Of a stretch of DNA of 64,000 nucleotides, positions 1 to 8,604 are shown piece after piece. The notes beneath the pieces were generated by a model, which saw nothing but the letters and a program-made list of their open reading frames with translations, was not told the origin of the DNA and did not search any database. Numbering within the stretch: position 1 is the stretch's first letter; every line of letters starts with the position of its first letter. The DNA lies in NCBI RefSeq assembly GCF_007827955.1, contig NZ_VITR01000011.1, forward strand, positions 186,001-250,000, given 5' to 3'. This stretch comes from Nitrospirillum pindoramense (lineage in GTDB: Bacteria > Pseudomonadota > Alphaproteobacteria > Azospirillales > Azospirillaceae). The position numbers and the translations under genes are program-made.

Positions 1-96
1 ACCGAGTGCGATGACTTTGACCATTGCTTCGGGGCGGAGGATGGCGAGGCCATGATGGCCCACCTCCGCTCCGGCCGGCCGGCCCCCATCCCCTGA
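1..96 (+). CDS. nifQ: NifQ, C-terminal end only (gene starts left of window)
   Basis: Frame 1 is open from the first base to a TGA at 94-96 and gives 31 residues. They contain Cys-x5-Cys followed by Phe (CDDFDHCF). NifQ proteins end with a conserved Cys-x4-Cys-x2-Cys-x5-Cys iron-sulfur motif, and the visible piece fits its last two cysteines; the residues before the first visible Cys are compatible with the preceding x2 spacing. NifQ carries molybdenum to the NifEN/NifH step of FeMo-cofactor assembly. The nif genes to the right support the call. Only the tail is visible, so the assignment rests on a short motif plus context. Confidence 0.65.
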   Translation, partial: TECDDFDHCFGAEDGEAMMAHLRSGRPAPIP

Positions 97-113
97 CCCG
101 TCGCGCGAGGCGC

Positions 114-536
114 ATGCCCATGTCCGCCACCTACGTCCTGTGCCGCCTGGACGACATCCCCAGCCGCAAGGCCCGGGGCTTTCAGCTGTTGCGCGTCGAT
201 GACGACGGGGGGCACCGGCCCTGGGGCGTCATCGTCATCCGCTGGGGCCGGCAGGTGGTGGGCTACGTCAACCGCTGCCCGCACAACGGCGTGCCCTTGG
301 ATTGGGAACGCAACCAGTTCCTGGACCCGGACGGCACGCGGCTGATGTGCGGCAAGCATGGCGCCCTGTTCGACCTGGGCTCCGGACTGTGCGTGGACGG
401 CCCCTGCCGAGGTGCGGCCCTTCAGCCGGTGACGCTGTCCGTCGAGGATGGGGACATCTGCGTCACCGGCGTCACGCTGGTGGAGGATGAGGAATTGGAC
501 GGCGACCTGCCGCCCTGCGAGGCGGAAGGGGTTTAG
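114..536 (+). CDS. Rieske-type [2Fe-2S] protein
   Basis: A small protein of about 140 residues with the two Rieske ligand boxes: CPHNG near residue 53 and CGKHG about 25 residues later, i.e. Cys-x-His and Cys-x2-His, which bind a [2Fe-2S] cluster. It has no signal peptide or membrane segment, so it is probably a soluble cytoplasmic electron carrier. The start is placed at ATG 114 (or 120), behind a GAGG at about 106-109; a longer reading from 24 would overlap the nifQ tail. It follows nifQ by 17 bp and may share its transcript. Small Rieske proteins are found in several nif clusters, but their electron partner is not established. Confidence 0.8.
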   Translation: MPMSATYVLCRLDDIPSRKARGFQLLRVDDDGGHRPWGVIVIRWGRQVVGYVNRCPHNGVPLDWERNQFLDPDGTRLMCGKHGALFDLGSGLCVDGPCRGAALQPVTLSVEDGDICVTGVTLVEDEELDGDLPPCEAEGV

Positions 537-555
537 GATCGGCCGTGAAGCCGGC

Positions 556-1176
556 TTAGCGGTGCTGGGCCTTGTTCCCCTTGGGGCATTGATCCCCATA
601 AGCGACGGCATAGGGTGAGTTGAAGCATCGGATCAGCCCGTCGAGCACACTGAGGTTGGCGGGCCATTTTAGCCCCGTGTCCCTGAACTCCTCCTCAAAC
701 CAGGCCGGTTCCGGCAAAGCGGCCAGACGTCGCCGTGCCGCCTTCAGCCCCGCCAAATCCCTGTTCAGAAAGGCGATGGTTCCCAAGGCGTATTCATAGA
801 AACCCAGTTCCATCCCCCTCTTGTCGGGATTGACGCCCGCCATCATCAACGGCTTGGCGGCACGGTAATCACCCACCAAGGCTTCCATTTGACCTGCATG
901 CCAGTACAGGGCGTGTAGGCTGCCCGGTTCCAGCTTTTGCCAATTACGGTCGATGTAGGTCTTGATCAAGTCGGTGGCCGCTTTCTTACAGCCGTCTTGG
1001 TATGCCAGCGTTCGCCAGCCCCCATTCATGTCCTGATCGAACGCCTTGGGTTCCAGTTGCATCATTTGCTCGGTATCGACCGTGCACTGGGCAGGTTTGG
1101 CAGGTTCATCTGCGGCCTGCCCGACAGAGGCGGTCATCACAGCGGCGAGCAAAAGCATAATTTTGAATGCGGCCAT
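556..1176 (-). CDS. Secreted protein of unknown function
   Basis: A 206-residue protein that I do not recognise. The N-terminus is a clear Sec signal peptide: a short charged start, a Leu/Ala-rich core, and an Ala-x-Ala-type cleavage site near residue 20. The mature part is polar and has four cysteines that could form disulfides in the periplasm. A GGGGA ribosome site lies about 10 bases before the ATG. The gene points left, against its nif neighbours, converging with the Rieske gene. Nothing in it links it to nitrogen fixation. Confidence 0.65.
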   Translation of the reverse strand: MAAFKIMLLLAAVMTASVGQAADEPAKPAQCTVDTEQMMQLEPKAFDQDMNGGWRTLAYQDGCKKAATDLIKTYIDRNWQKLEPGSLHALYWHAGQMEALVGDYRAAKPLMMAGVNPDKRGMELGFYEYALGTIAFLNRDLAGLKAARRRLAALPEPAWFEEEFRDTGLKWPANLSVLDGLIRCFNSPYAVAYGDQCPKGNKAQHR

Positions 1177-1429
1177 GGCAATATTCCCCAGAATTTTATG
1201 TCAGCCGCTGAGTACCAGGGCCCCAAATGCACCGCCTGGTCGCCACCGGCTGCCTCCGTGTGGGCCATATAGCTTATAAGTTGCAAACCATTAGCATGGC
1301 AGCGGAGAAATGAAAGGGGCAAGACGGCAATTAATAATTGAAAAACGTTGCCAGTTGGGCTGTCGGGGCAACTCGCTTTGGGCGACGCGGCCCCGGTGGC
1401 CGGCCCGTGGGTGAAGGGCCAAAGGGCCG

Positions 1430-2020
1430 TCAAACCGGCCGGTTCTCGTTGCGGTTCTTGACCGGCAGCATGCGCGCCACCCCGTCCTCATAGCTCAAGG
1501 CCGGATAGCGCCCGTCGAAGCGCAGGGCGATGTCCAGCAGGACATCCAGCTTGCCGGCGGTGTCCAGTTTCTTGAGGTCGTTCTTGTCGATGCCCATCAG
1601 GTCCATCATCTCCTTCCACACGGTGGATTCGTCGCAGGGCAGAACGATGAAGGCGATGCCGTCCAGGGTCACCGTATAGCCGGCCAGCAGGTCGATGTTG
1701 TTGCAGAAGATGAAGTACTTGCCGCTGGGCCGCAGCAGGCCGGCCAACACCTCCGACACGTCCTTGAGATAGGCGAAGGAATGCACGTAGCCGGCCAGGA
1801 CGGGCAGGGTGGCTTCCCCTTCCTGGGCGTACGTCAGCACCTGTTCCAGCTTGTAGTCGGGCGGGCGCTTTTCATCGGCGATGTGCGGCTGGAACTTCAG
1901 GGCGATGTCGCCACGAAAGCCGAAGCGGCCAGGCTTGGTCGTCGGCGCCTTCAGCACGGCGTTCATCAGGCGGTCTTCCTGGGCCAGGCGGGCCAGGGCG
2001 GTGTTCTCAAGCGTCGTCAT
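1430..2020 (-). CDS. Unknown protein, possibly co-regulated with nif genes
   Basis: A 196-residue soluble protein with no signal peptide or membrane segment. I do not recognise a family. The ATG at 2020 is preceded by AGGAG at good spacing. It is divergent from the iscA-nifS operon across a 297-bp region that contains a perfect NifA box (2181-2196) and, on this strand, a degenerate sigma-54-like site (2087-2101). A role during nitrogen fixation is therefore possible but not shown. The 253 bp between this gene and the next leftward gene (1177-1429) hold no gene or clear site that I can see. Confidence 0.6.
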   Translation of the reverse strand: MTTLENTALARLAQEDRLMNAVLKAPTTKPGRFGFRGDIALKFQPHIADEKRPPDYKLEQVLTYAQEGEATLPVLAGYVHSFAYLKDVSEVLAGLLRPSGKYFIFCNNIDLLAGYTVTLDGIAFIVLPCDESTVWKEMMDLMGIDKNDLKKLDTAGKLDVLLDIALRFDGRYPALSYEDGVARMLPVKNRNENRPV

Positions 2021-2086
2021 CGGGCAGGCTCCTGCGGGGAATGCATCAAAGGAACGGCCCCGGGCGGGACCTCGCCGGTCCTCTTT

Positions 2087-2101
2087 GCAAACGCTTTGCC
2101 G
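2087..2101 (-). promoter_or_regulatory. Degenerate sigma-54 promoter candidate
   Basis: On the minus strand this reads CGGCAA-N5-TTGC, keeping the invariant GG and GC with correct spacing but missing two consensus bases in the -24 half (consensus TGGCAC-N5-TTGC). It lies about 67 bp before the leftward unknown gene at 1430-2020, and the NifA box at 2181-2196 is about 80 bp further upstream. Weak evidence; it could be chance. Confidence 0.3.
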
Positions 2102-2180
2102 GTCGGCCTTACGGGCACCGGCCGCCTGTTTTTATGGGGCTTTTCGGGATGGCGACCCCGCCCATTGCAGCAAACGCCCC

Positions 2181-2196
2181 TGTCGCAAACCCGACA
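2181..2196. promoter_or_regulatory. NifA upstream activator sequence
   Basis: Perfect TGT-N10-ACA (TGTCGCAAACCCGACA). It lies 62 bp before the sigma-54 site at 2259, normal spacing for NifA-dependent activation of the rightward iscA-nfu-nifS-nifV operon. The box is symmetrical, so it could also serve the leftward gene. Confidence 0.85.
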
Positions 2197-2258
2197 TTTG
2201 GGACGTGAACGCAACAGCGCTTGAGGGAAAGCGCCAGGTTTTCCAACGAATTGGGCAA

Positions 2259-2273
2259 TGGCACGCGCCTTGC
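2259..2273 (+). promoter_or_regulatory. Sigma-54 (RpoN) promoter of iscA-nifUSV operon
   Basis: TGGCAC-GCGCC-TTGC is an exact match to the -24/-12 consensus. It lies 44 bp before the iscA start and has a NifA box upstream. Confidence 0.9.
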
Positions 2274-2317
2274 CAAGGGAAGGGGGTCACCCATCCACCC
2301 ATCCTGGCAGGTGCCCC

Positions 2318-2638
2318 ATGATCAACTTGACCCCCAGTGCCTTGAACGCCGTCCGCAGCGCCATCGCCGGCGCCGCGAACCCCGCCGGCGGGTTGCGCAT
2401 CAGCGTCGATGCCGGCGGGTGCGCCGGCTACAAATACAGCATGGGCCTGACCGGTGCCGCGGAACCGGAAGATACCGTCATCGACCACGACGGCGTGAAG
2501 GTCTTCGTCGACACCAAGAGCCATGAGCTGCTGGACGGCACCACCATCGACTTCGTGGTGGCGCTGGAAGGCTCGGGCTTCACCTTCGACAACCCCAATG
2601 CCAAGTCCGCGTGCGGCTGCGGCAAGTCTTTCGGTTGA
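2318..2638 (+). CDS. iscA: IscA/HesB-type iron-sulfur carrier (nif-linked)
   Basis: A 106-residue A-type carrier with the three conserved cysteines: one in GGCAGYKY near residue 33 and the Cys-Gly-Cys pair near the C-terminus (ACGCGKSF). These proteins bind iron or a transient FeS cluster and hand it to apo-proteins, here presumably nitrogenase components and cofactor-assembly proteins. An upstream in-frame ATG at 2258 lies inside the sigma-54 promoter, so the start at 2318 is chosen. It is the first gene of a NifA/sigma-54 operon with nfu, nifS, nifV, cysE and nifW. Confidence 0.9.
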   Translation: MINLTPSALNAVRSAIAGAANPAGGLRISVDAGGCAGYKYSMGLTGAAEPEDTVIDHDGVKVFVDTKSHELLDGTTIDFVVALEGSGFTFDNPNAKSACGCGKSFG

Positions 2639-2650
2639 GGGGGACTGGCC

Positions 2651-2956
2651 ATGCTGATCCCCGCGCTTGAGGAACAGACGATCGACCGCGCGGTGCCGGA
2701 CGGTGTGGAAGACCACCGCGTCCAGGTCATCCGCGCCGCCATCGCGGAAATTCGCCCCGGCCTGCAACGGGACGGCGGGGATTGTGAGCTGCTGGAGGTC
2801 GATGGCGACGTCGTGCGCGTCCGGCTGACCGGGGCCTGTGTCATGTGCCGCCTCAGCAGCGCGACGCTGGAGGGCATCCAGGCGCGGGTGGTGGAGCGCC
2901 TGGGGACCTTCGTCCGCCTGGTGCCCGTCCTGGGCCGCGCGCCGGGCCCGCACTGA
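2651..2956 (+). CDS. nifU: NifU C-terminal (NFU) domain protein
   Basis: A 101-residue protein that corresponds only to the C-terminal NFU domain of NifU, with its Cys-x2-Cys (CVMC, near residue 60) and the typical preceding stretch around RDGGD. The NFU domain holds a labile [4Fe-4S] cluster passed to nitrogenase proteins. Full NifU has an IscU-like scaffold and a central [2Fe-2S] domain before this; both are absent, and there is no room for them between iscA and this start. The scaffold role may be taken by the preceding IscA or by SufU encoded at 27.8 kb. It lies between iscA and nifS with 12- and 22-bp gaps. Confidence 0.85.
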   Translation: MLIPALEEQTIDRAVPDGVEDHRVQVIRAAIAEIRPGLQRDGGDCELLEVDGDVVRVRLTGACVMCRLSSATLEGIQARVVERLGTFVRLVPVLGRAPGPH

Positions 2957-2978
2957 ACCGGCAGGGGGAAACCAGCCC

Positions 2979-4160
2979 ATGAGCCCCGTCTACCTCGACA
3001 ACAACGCGACGACCGCCACGGATGCGGAGGTGATTGCGGCCATGCTGCCCTGGTTCACGGAGCGGTATGGCAACCCCTCCTCCTCCCATGCCTTCGGAGC
3101 GACGGCGGCGGAGGGCGTCCGGCTGGCGCGGCGGCAGGTGCAGTCCCTGCTGGGGGCGGCCCATGACCATGAGGTCGTCTTCACGTCTGGGGGGACGGAG
3201 TCCAACAACACCGCCATCCTCTCCGCCCTGGACAGCCAGCCCGGCCGAACCGAGATCGTGACGACGGCGGTGGAACACCCGGCCGTCCTGGCGCTGGCCG
3301 CCCACCTGGAAAAGACGCGCGGCGTCACGGTGCACACCGTGGGCGTGGATGGCGAGGGCCGGCTGGACCTGGACGATTTCGAGCGGGCGCTGGGGCCGCG
3401 CACGGCCCTGGTTTCAATCATGTGGGCGAATAACGAGACGGGCACGCTGTTCCCGGTGGCGGCCCTGGCCCGCCAGGCCCACGCCGCCGGCGCCCTGTTC
3501 CATACCGATGCCGTGCAGGCCGTGGGCCGCGTGCCCATGCGGCTGCGGGATACCGAGATCGACATGCTGTCGCTGTCGGGACACAAGCTGCATGGCCCCA
3601 AGGGCATCGGCGCGCTTTATGTGCGCAAGGGTGTGCCCTTCCGCCCCCTGATGCGCGGCGGCCGGCAGGAGCGCGGGCGGCGCGGCGGCACGGAGAATGT
3701 GCCCGGCATCGTCGGCCTGGGGGCGGCCGCCGACCTCGCGGCGCGCTACCTGGAGACGGAGCGGGGCTGGATCGAGGACCTGCGCGACCGGCTGGAACAG
3801 GGCGTGCTGTCCCGCATCGGCCATTGCCATGTCCTGGGCGACCTGGACCACCGCCTGGCCAATACGGCCTGCATCGCCTTCGATTATGTGGATGCCGATG
3901 CGCTGCTGCTGATGCTGGACCGGGCCGGGATCGCGGCGTCCTCCGGCTCCGCCTGCGCGTCGGGCACCATGGAGCCGTCGCATGTGCTGCGGGCCATGCG
4001 CGTGCCCGTCGGCGCCATCCGGGGCGCCATCCGCTTTTCGCTGTCCCGTGACACGGGCGGCGCCGACATCGACCGGGTTCTGGATGTCCTGCCCGACATC
4101 GTCGGCCGCCTGCGCACCCAATCGCCCCTGTGGCGGGACCGGGTTCCCACCTTCGCCTGA
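2979..4160 (+). CDS. nifS: NifS cysteine desulfurase
   Basis: A 393-residue class V aminotransferase that removes sulfur from L-cysteine as an enzyme persulfide for nitrogenase FeS clusters. The PLP lysine is in [10 protein letters not shown] (about K203) and the catalytic cysteine is in SGSACASG (about C326), as expected for group I (NifS/IscS) enzymes. The N-terminus YLDNNATT is typical. The start at 2979 has a GGGGGA ribosome site; an ATG further upstream would run through the end of the nfu gene. A second desulfurase, SufS, is encoded at 26.5 kb. Confidence 0.95.
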   Translation: MSPVYLDNNATTATDAEVIAAMLPWFTERYGNPSSSHAFGATAAEGVRLARRQVQSLLGAAHDHEVVFTSGGTESNNTAILSALDSQPGRTEIVTTAVEHPAVLALAAHLEKTRGVTVHTVGVDGEGRLDLDDFERALGPRTALVSIMWANNETGTLFPVAALARQAHAAGALFHTDAVQAVGRVPMRLRDTEIDMLSLSGHKLHGPKGIGALYVRKGVPFRPLMRGGRQERGRRGGTENVPGIVGLGAAADLAARYLETERGWIEDLRDRLEQGVLSRIGHCHVLGDLDHRLANTACIAFDYVDADALLLMLDRAGIAASSGSACASGTMEPSHVLRAMRVPVGAIRGAIRFSLSRDTGGADIDRVLDVLPDIVGRLRTQSPLWRDRVPTFA

Positions 4161-4185
4161 CCATCCCCCCAAAAGGAGACGCAGC

Positions 4186-5313
4186 ATGCTGAAAGCACCG
4201 CCCATCGTCATCAACGACAGCACGTTGCGCGACGGCGAACAGGCGCCCGGCGTCGCCTTCACCGTGGCGGAAAAGGTGGCCATCGCCCGCAAGCTGGAGG
4301 CGGCCGGCGTGGATGAGATCGAGGCCGGCATCCCCGCCATGGGGCCGGCGGAGATCGAGGCCATGGCCGCCGTGGGCACCTCCCTGGAACGGTCGGCGGC
4401 CATCGCCTGGTGCCGCCTGACGGAGGCTGACGTCGATGCCGCCCTGCGCACCGGCCTGTCGCGGGTCAACCTGTCCATCCCCGTGTCCGACCGCCAGATC
4501 CGGGTTAAGTTGCAGGTCAGCCGACAGGACATCATTCCCCGCATCCGCCGCGTCGTGTCCTATGCCCGCGACCGGGGTTTGGCCGTGGCCCTGGGGGGTG
4601 AGGATTCCAGCCGGGCCGACATGGATTTCCTGCTGCGCGTCGTCGCCGCGGCGGAGGAGGCCGGCGCCCATCGTTTCCGCTTCGCCGACACGGTCGGCAT
4701 CCTGGACCCCTTCCGCACCCACGAGATTTTCCGCCAGCTCTGCGCGGAAACGGACCTGGAGCTGGAATTCCACGGCCATGACGATCTGGGCCTGGCCACC
4801 GCCAACACCCTGGCCGCCGTGCGCGGCGGCGCCACCCACGCCAGCGTCTGCGTCCTGGGCTTGGGCGAGCGGGCGGGCAACGCGGCCTTGGAGGAGGTGG
4901 TGGCGGCCTTGGGGCCTATCGCCGGGCGTCATACGGGCGTGGATCTCACCCAACTGACGGGCCTGGCCGAACTGGTGGCGGCCGCCGCCGGCCGGCCCAT
5001 CCCGGTGGCCAAGTCCATCGTCGGGTCCGCCGTCTTCGCCCATGAGTCCGGCATCCATGTCTCCGGCCTGCTGCGCGATCCCGAAACTTATGAGGCGCTG
5101 GACCCCGCGTGGTTCGGCCGCGTGCGGTCCATCGTCCTGGGCAAGCATTCAGGGATGGCGGCCATCAACAATGCCCTCAAATCGCTGGGCCTTTCCCCCG
5201 ATGAAGGCCGTGCCCGCCGCGTCCTGGATGAGGTGCGCAACTGCGCCGTGGCCTGGAAGCGCCCCATCAATGAGGGCGAACTGCTGAAGTTCTACGAGGC
5301 GGCTGGCGATTGA
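4186..5313 (+). CDS. nifV: NifV homocitrate synthase
   Basis: A 375-residue enzyme that condenses acetyl-CoA with 2-oxoglutarate to make homocitrate, the organic ligand of FeMo-cofactor. Family signatures are the N-terminal [13 protein letters not shown] metal/substrate loop, the HGHDDLG motif with metal-binding histidines near residue 200, and [14 protein letters not shown] lies 9 bp before the ATG. It is 25 bp downstream of nifS and 21 bp upstream of cysE, the common nifSV arrangement. A leuA-type 2-isopropylmalate synthase is the alternative family reading, but the length without a regulatory domain and the context favour NifV. Confidence 0.94.
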   Translation: MLKAPPIVINDSTLRDGEQAPGVAFTVAEKVAIARKLEAAGVDEIEAGIPAMGPAEIEAMAAVGTSLERSAAIAWCRLTEADVDAALRTGLSRVNLSIPVSDRQIRVKLQVSRQDIIPRIRRVVSYARDRGLAVALGGEDSSRADMDFLLRVVAAAEEAGAHRFRFADTVGILDPFRTHEIFRQLCAETDLELEFHGHDDLGLATANTLAAVRGGATHASVCVLGLGERAGNAALEEVVAALGPIAGRHTGVDLTQLTGLAELVAAAAGRPIPVAKSIVGSAVFAHESGIHVSGLLRDPETYEALDPAWFGRVRSIVLGKHSGMAAINNALKSLGLSPDEGRARRVLDEVRNCAVAWKRPINEGELLKFYEAAGD

Positions 5314-5334
5314 CCGCGATGACGGGAGGCGGCG

Positions 5335-6060
5335 ATGGCGGGGGAACCGGGATTATGGGGCGTGGTGGGTGAGGACATCGCCTGCGTTAAGGCGCGCGAC
5401 CCGGCCGCCCGCCACAAGGTGGAGATCCTGCTGACCTATCCCGGGCTTCATGCCGTCATCCACCACCGGGTGGCCCATCGGCTGTGGCGCCGGGGCCTGC
5501 GTTTTCCCGCCCGCGTGCTGTCCTGGTTCGCGCGGCTGGTGACCAACGTGGACATCCACCCAGGCGCCCGCATCGGCCGGCGCTTTTTCATCGACCACGG
5601 CGCCGGCGTGGTGATCGGGGAGACGGCCGAGGTGGGGGACGACGTGACCCTCTATCACGGGGTCACCCTGGGCGGAACCAGCTGGTCGCCGGGCAAGCGC
5701 CATCCCACCATCGGGTCGGGGGTGTTGATCGGGGCCGGCGCCAAGGTGCTGGGGCCTATTGAGGTGGGGGCCGGCGCCCGCATCGGCGCCAATTCCGTGG
5801 TGGTCGAGGATGTGCCGCCGGAAATGACCGTGGTCGGCATTCCCGGCCGGGTGGTGCGCGACCCGCGTGTCCGGCGGCGCACCGCAGGGCGGATCGACCT
5901 GGACCACCATTTGATCCCCGATCCGGTGGGCGAGGCGCTGACCCTGATGCTGGACCGTATCGCCTTTCTGGAAGCGCGCCTGGCCCATACCCAGGGCCGG
6001 CTGGCCGCGCTGTTGTACGAACCCGAAGCGGAGGACAGGGACCATGGGCGTCTTGGATGA
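5335..6060 (+). CDS. cysE: Serine O-acetyltransferase (CysE/NifP)
   Basis: A 241-residue serine acetyltransferase that makes O-acetylserine for cysteine synthesis. Left-handed beta-helix hexapeptide repeats occupy about residues 75-170, with the catalytic His in [11 protein letters not shown] and a second in LYHGVTLGG. Placed between nifV and nifW, it matches nifP, a nif-specific copy thought to raise cysteine supply to NifS when FeS demand is high. The ATG follows GGGAGGCGGCG. Its last 17 bp overlap nifW, indicating translational coupling. Confidence 0.93.
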   Translation: MAGEPGLWGVVGEDIACVKARDPAARHKVEILLTYPGLHAVIHHRVAHRLWRRGLRFPARVLSWFARLVTNVDIHPGARIGRRFFIDHGAGVVIGETAEVGDDVTLYHGVTLGGTSWSPGKRHPTIGSGVLIGAGAKVLGPIEVGAGARIGANSVVVEDVPPEMTVVGIPGRVVRDPRVRRRTAGRIDLDHHLIPDPVGEALTLMLDRIAFLEARLAHTQGRLAALLYEPEAEDRDHGRLG

Positions 6061-6394
6061 GTTGTCGCGGCTGTCGTCGGCCGAGGATTTCTTCACGTTC
6101 CTGGAGGTACCGTTCGACGCGGCGGTGGTCCGCGTCGCGCGCCTGCACATCCTGCGGCGCATGGGCCAATACCTGCGGGGCAGCGAGGTCGAGGACGCGT
6201 TCACCGGCCTGGACGACACTGAAATCCGCGCCCTGTGCCGGGGCCATCTGGAACAGGCCTATCAGGATTTCGTCGCCTCCACCCCCATCGCCGAGCGGCT
6301 GTTCAAGGTGCACCGCGACGCGGTGGCGCCCAAGCCGCCGGCGGCCAGGCCCTTCGTGCCGCTGGCGGCGCTGGAGGGGGCCAAGGCCCCGTGA
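6044..6394 (+). CDS. nifW: NifW nitrogenase-stabilizing/protective protein
   Basis: A 116-residue NifW-family protein; the start [14 protein letters not shown] and the central FLEVPFD with [17 protein letters not shown] are characteristic. NifW associates with MoFe protein and is linked to its maturation or oxygen protection. It overlaps the end of cysE by 17 bp and is the last gene before the fix promoter, so it closes the iscA-to-nifW operon. Confidence 0.92.
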   Translation: MGVLDELSRLSSAEDFFTFLEVPFDAAVVRVARLHILRRMGQYLRGSEVEDAFTGLDDTEIRALCRGHLEQAYQDFVASTPIAERLFKVHRDAVAPKPPAARPFVPLAALEGAKAP

Positions 6395-6422
6395 CGGTGC
6401 GCGCAGGGGACGCGACAGGTCG

Positions 6423-6438
6423 TGTCGGCTATCCGACA
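6423..6438. promoter_or_regulatory. NifA upstream activator sequence
   Basis: Perfect TGT-N10-ACA (TGTCGGCTATCCGACA), extended into a GTCGG/CCGAC palindrome, 71 bp before the fixA sigma-54 site. Confidence 0.88.
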
Positions 6439-6509
6439 AAGTGAAGACGCTAAGAACGTGTAGCCGCTGGTGGTGGTTTTAAATCAATGGGTTAGAGAGT
6501 TATGTCGGC

Positions 6510-6524
6510 TGGCACGCCCCTTGC
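6510..6524 (+). promoter_or_regulatory. Sigma-54 promoter of fixABCX
   Basis: TGGCAC-GCCCC-TTGC, an exact -24/-12 match, 63 bp before the fixA start. The leader between them carries a 12-bp direct repeat (GGATCGTTAGGG at 6547 and 6564). Confidence 0.92.
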
Positions 6525-6587
6525 CTAGTAATGGATATGATCCACGGGATCGTTAGGGCCAGAGGATCGTTAGGGAAGGAACACGAG

Positions 6588-7442
6588 ATGCACATCGTCG
6601 TCTGCATGAAGCAAGTTCCCGACAGCGCGCAGATCCGGGTCCATCCCGTGACCAACACCATCATGCGCCAGGGGGTGCCCACCATCATCAACCCCTATGA
6701 CCTGTTCGCGCTGGAAGAGGCCTTGCGCCTGCGCGACCGCCTGGGGGGCGAGGTGACGGTGCTGACCATGGGGCCGCCCATGGCGGAGGATTCGCTGCGC
6801 AAGGCGCTGACCTTCGGCGCCGACCGCGCCGTCCTGCTGACCGACCGGGCGTTCGCAGGCTCGGACACGCTGGCCACCAGCTTCGCCCTGGCCGCGGCGC
6901 TGGACAAGGTGGGGCGGGAGTTCGGGGTGCCGCCCATCGTGTTCACCGGAAAGCAGACCATTGACGGCGACACGGCCCAGGTGGGCCCCGGCATCGCCAA
7001 GCGCTTGGGCCTGAACCAGTTGACCTACGTCGCCCGCATTGCCGACCTGGACCCCGCCGCCGGCACCATCACGGTGGAACGACGGGCGGAGGGGGGGCTG
7101 CAGGTCCTGCAAACCCGCCTGCCGGTGCTGATCACCATGCTGGAGGGCGTGAACGAGATCCGCCGGGGCGGCCTGGACGACGCCTATCGCGCCGCCCGCG
7201 CCCAAGTGGTGCGGTGGAGTGCGGCCGACGCCGGCATCACCGACCTGGCCTCCTGTGGTCTCAAGGGCTCCCCCACCATCGTGAAGAAGGTGTTCGCCCC
7301 CCAGGGCCGGGCGGAACAGGTACGCCAGGTGCCCACCATCGACCGATCGGCCGATGAGCTGGCGGCCGATGTCATGGCCGCGATTTTCCAGACCCAGCCG
7401 GCCCTGGAAGAAGACCTGTTGCGGTTCGCCGCCGGGCAGTGA
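6588..7442 (+). CDS. fixA: FixA, electron transfer flavoprotein beta-type subunit
   Basis: A 284-residue ETF-beta family protein (MHIVVCMKQVPD start; nucleotide-binding TGKQTIDGDTAQVGP near residue 125). With FixB, FixC and FixX it forms the membrane-associated bifurcating complex that oxidises NADH, sending one electron to quinone and one to a low-potential ferredoxin or flavodoxin for nitrogenase. The start at 6588 sits behind AGGGAAGGA; a longer reading begins at 6531 but has no ribosome site. It is the first gene of a NifA/sigma-54 operon. Confidence 0.95.
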   Translation: MHIVVCMKQVPDSAQIRVHPVTNTIMRQGVPTIINPYDLFALEEALRLRDRLGGEVTVLTMGPPMAEDSLRKALTFGADRAVLLTDRAFAGSDTLATSFALAAALDKVGREFGVPPIVFTGKQTIDGDTAQVGPGIAKRLGLNQLTYVARIADLDPAAGTITVERRAEGGLQVLQTRLPVLITMLEGVNEIRRGGLDDAYRAARAQVVRWSAADAGITDLASCGLKGSPTIVKKVFAPQGRAEQVRQVPTIDRSADELAADVMAAIFQTQPALEEDLLRFAAGQ

Positions 7443-7485
7443 GCCCCAGATGAGCCTCGGCCAGCCCCCTAGGGAGTAGAAGACG

Positions 7486-8592
7486 ATGAGCGACGCACCC
7501 AACGCACAGCCTCCCAAGCCCGCCGCCGGTGGACGGGCGGGCACCAAGCGCGAACTGCCGGAACGGTTCAAGGCCTACAAGCATGTCTGGGTGGTGATCG
7601 AATGCGAGCACGGCGCCGTGCATCCGGTGTCGCTGGAGCTGCTGGGGGAAGGACGCAAGCTGGCGGACAAGCGCGGCGTCGAGTTGGCGGGCGTGGTGCT
7701 GTCGGGTGACAGCCTCACCGCCGCCCAGACCGCCGCCGCCGCGTTCGAGCACGGCGCCGACCTGGTCTACACCGTCACCGCGCCGGTCCTGGCGCATTAC
7801 CGGAATGAGACCTACACGCGGGCGATGACCGATCTGGTCAACACCCACCAGCCGGAAATCCTGCTGCTGGGGGCGACCAACCTGGGGCGTGACCTGGCGG
7901 GCTCGGTGGCGACCACGTTGCGGACCGGCCTGACGGCCGACTGCACCGAACTGGCCATTGATGACGAGGGGTCGTTGGCCGCGACCCGGCCCACCTTCGG
8001 TGGGTCCCTGCTCTGCACCATCCTGACCCTGAACTACCGGCCGCAGATGGCGACCGTGCGCCCGCGCGTCATGGCCATGCCGGCGCGGGAACCGGGGCGC
8101 TGGGGTCGCATCGTCGAACACCCGCTGGACCTCGCGGAAGACGACGTGGTCACCAAGGTGCTGAGCTTCATCGCCGACCGTGAGAGCGACAAGGCGCAAC
8201 TGGCCTACGCCGACATCGTCGTCGCTGGTGGCCTGGGTCTGCGCTCGGCGGAAAATTTCCAGCTGGTCCGGGCGTTGGCGGAGGTGCTGGGCGGTGACTA
8301 CGGCGGCTCGCGCCCGCTGGTGCAGAAGGGGTGGATCACCGCCGACCGCCAGATCGGCCAGACGGGAAAGACCATCCGGCCCAAGCTGTACATCGCCGCC
8401 GGCATTTCCGGCGCCATTCAGCACCGCGTGGGGGTGGAGGGGGCGGACACCATCGTCGCCATCAACAGCGACCCAAACGCCCCCATCTTCGACTTCGCCC
8501 ATCTGGGCGTGGTCGCCGACGCCATCGAGCTGCTGCCGGCCCTGACCCGGGCGTTCCAGGCGCACCTGTCCGTCAACCGCCTGGCCGGCTGA
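7486..8592 (+). CDS. fixB: FixB, electron transfer flavoprotein alpha-type subunit
   Basis: A 368-residue ETF-alpha family protein that pairs with FixA. The C-terminal FAD domain shows [34 protein letters not shown] and IVAINSD, the usual FAD-binding segments. A Pro/Ala/Gly-rich N-terminal extension of about 25 residues precedes the first strand. It lies 43 bp after fixA and 12 bp before fixC. Confidence 0.95.
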   Translation: MSDAPNAQPPKPAAGGRAGTKRELPERFKAYKHVWVVIECEHGAVHPVSLELLGEGRKLADKRGVELAGVVLSGDSLTAAQTAAAAFEHGADLVYTVTAPVLAHYRNETYTRAMTDLVNTHQPEILLLGATNLGRDLAGSVATTLRTGLTADCTELAIDDEGSLAATRPTFGGSLLCTILTLNYRPQMATVRPRVMAMPAREPGRWGRIVEHPLDLAEDDVVTKVLSFIADRESDKAQLAYADIVVAGGLGLRSAENFQLVRALAEVLGGDYGGSRPLVQKGWITADRQIGQTGKTIRPKLYIAAGISGAIQHRVGVEGADTIVAINSDPNAPIFDFAHLGVVADAIELLPALTRAFQAHLSVNRLAG

Positions 8593-8604
8593 AGGAGGCC
8601 CGCG

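Noticed and set aside
24-113. Longer N-terminus for the Rieske protein starting at 24
   Set aside because: It would overlap the nifQ tail in another frame, has no ribosome site and adds a Gly/Arg/Pro-rich stretch not expected for the family.
6531-6587. Longer N-terminus for FixA starting at 6531
   Set aside because: It begins 7 bp after the -12 element of the sigma-54 promoter, so it would lie before or at the transcription start; ATG 6588 has a proper ribosome site and the family start MHIVVCMKQ.
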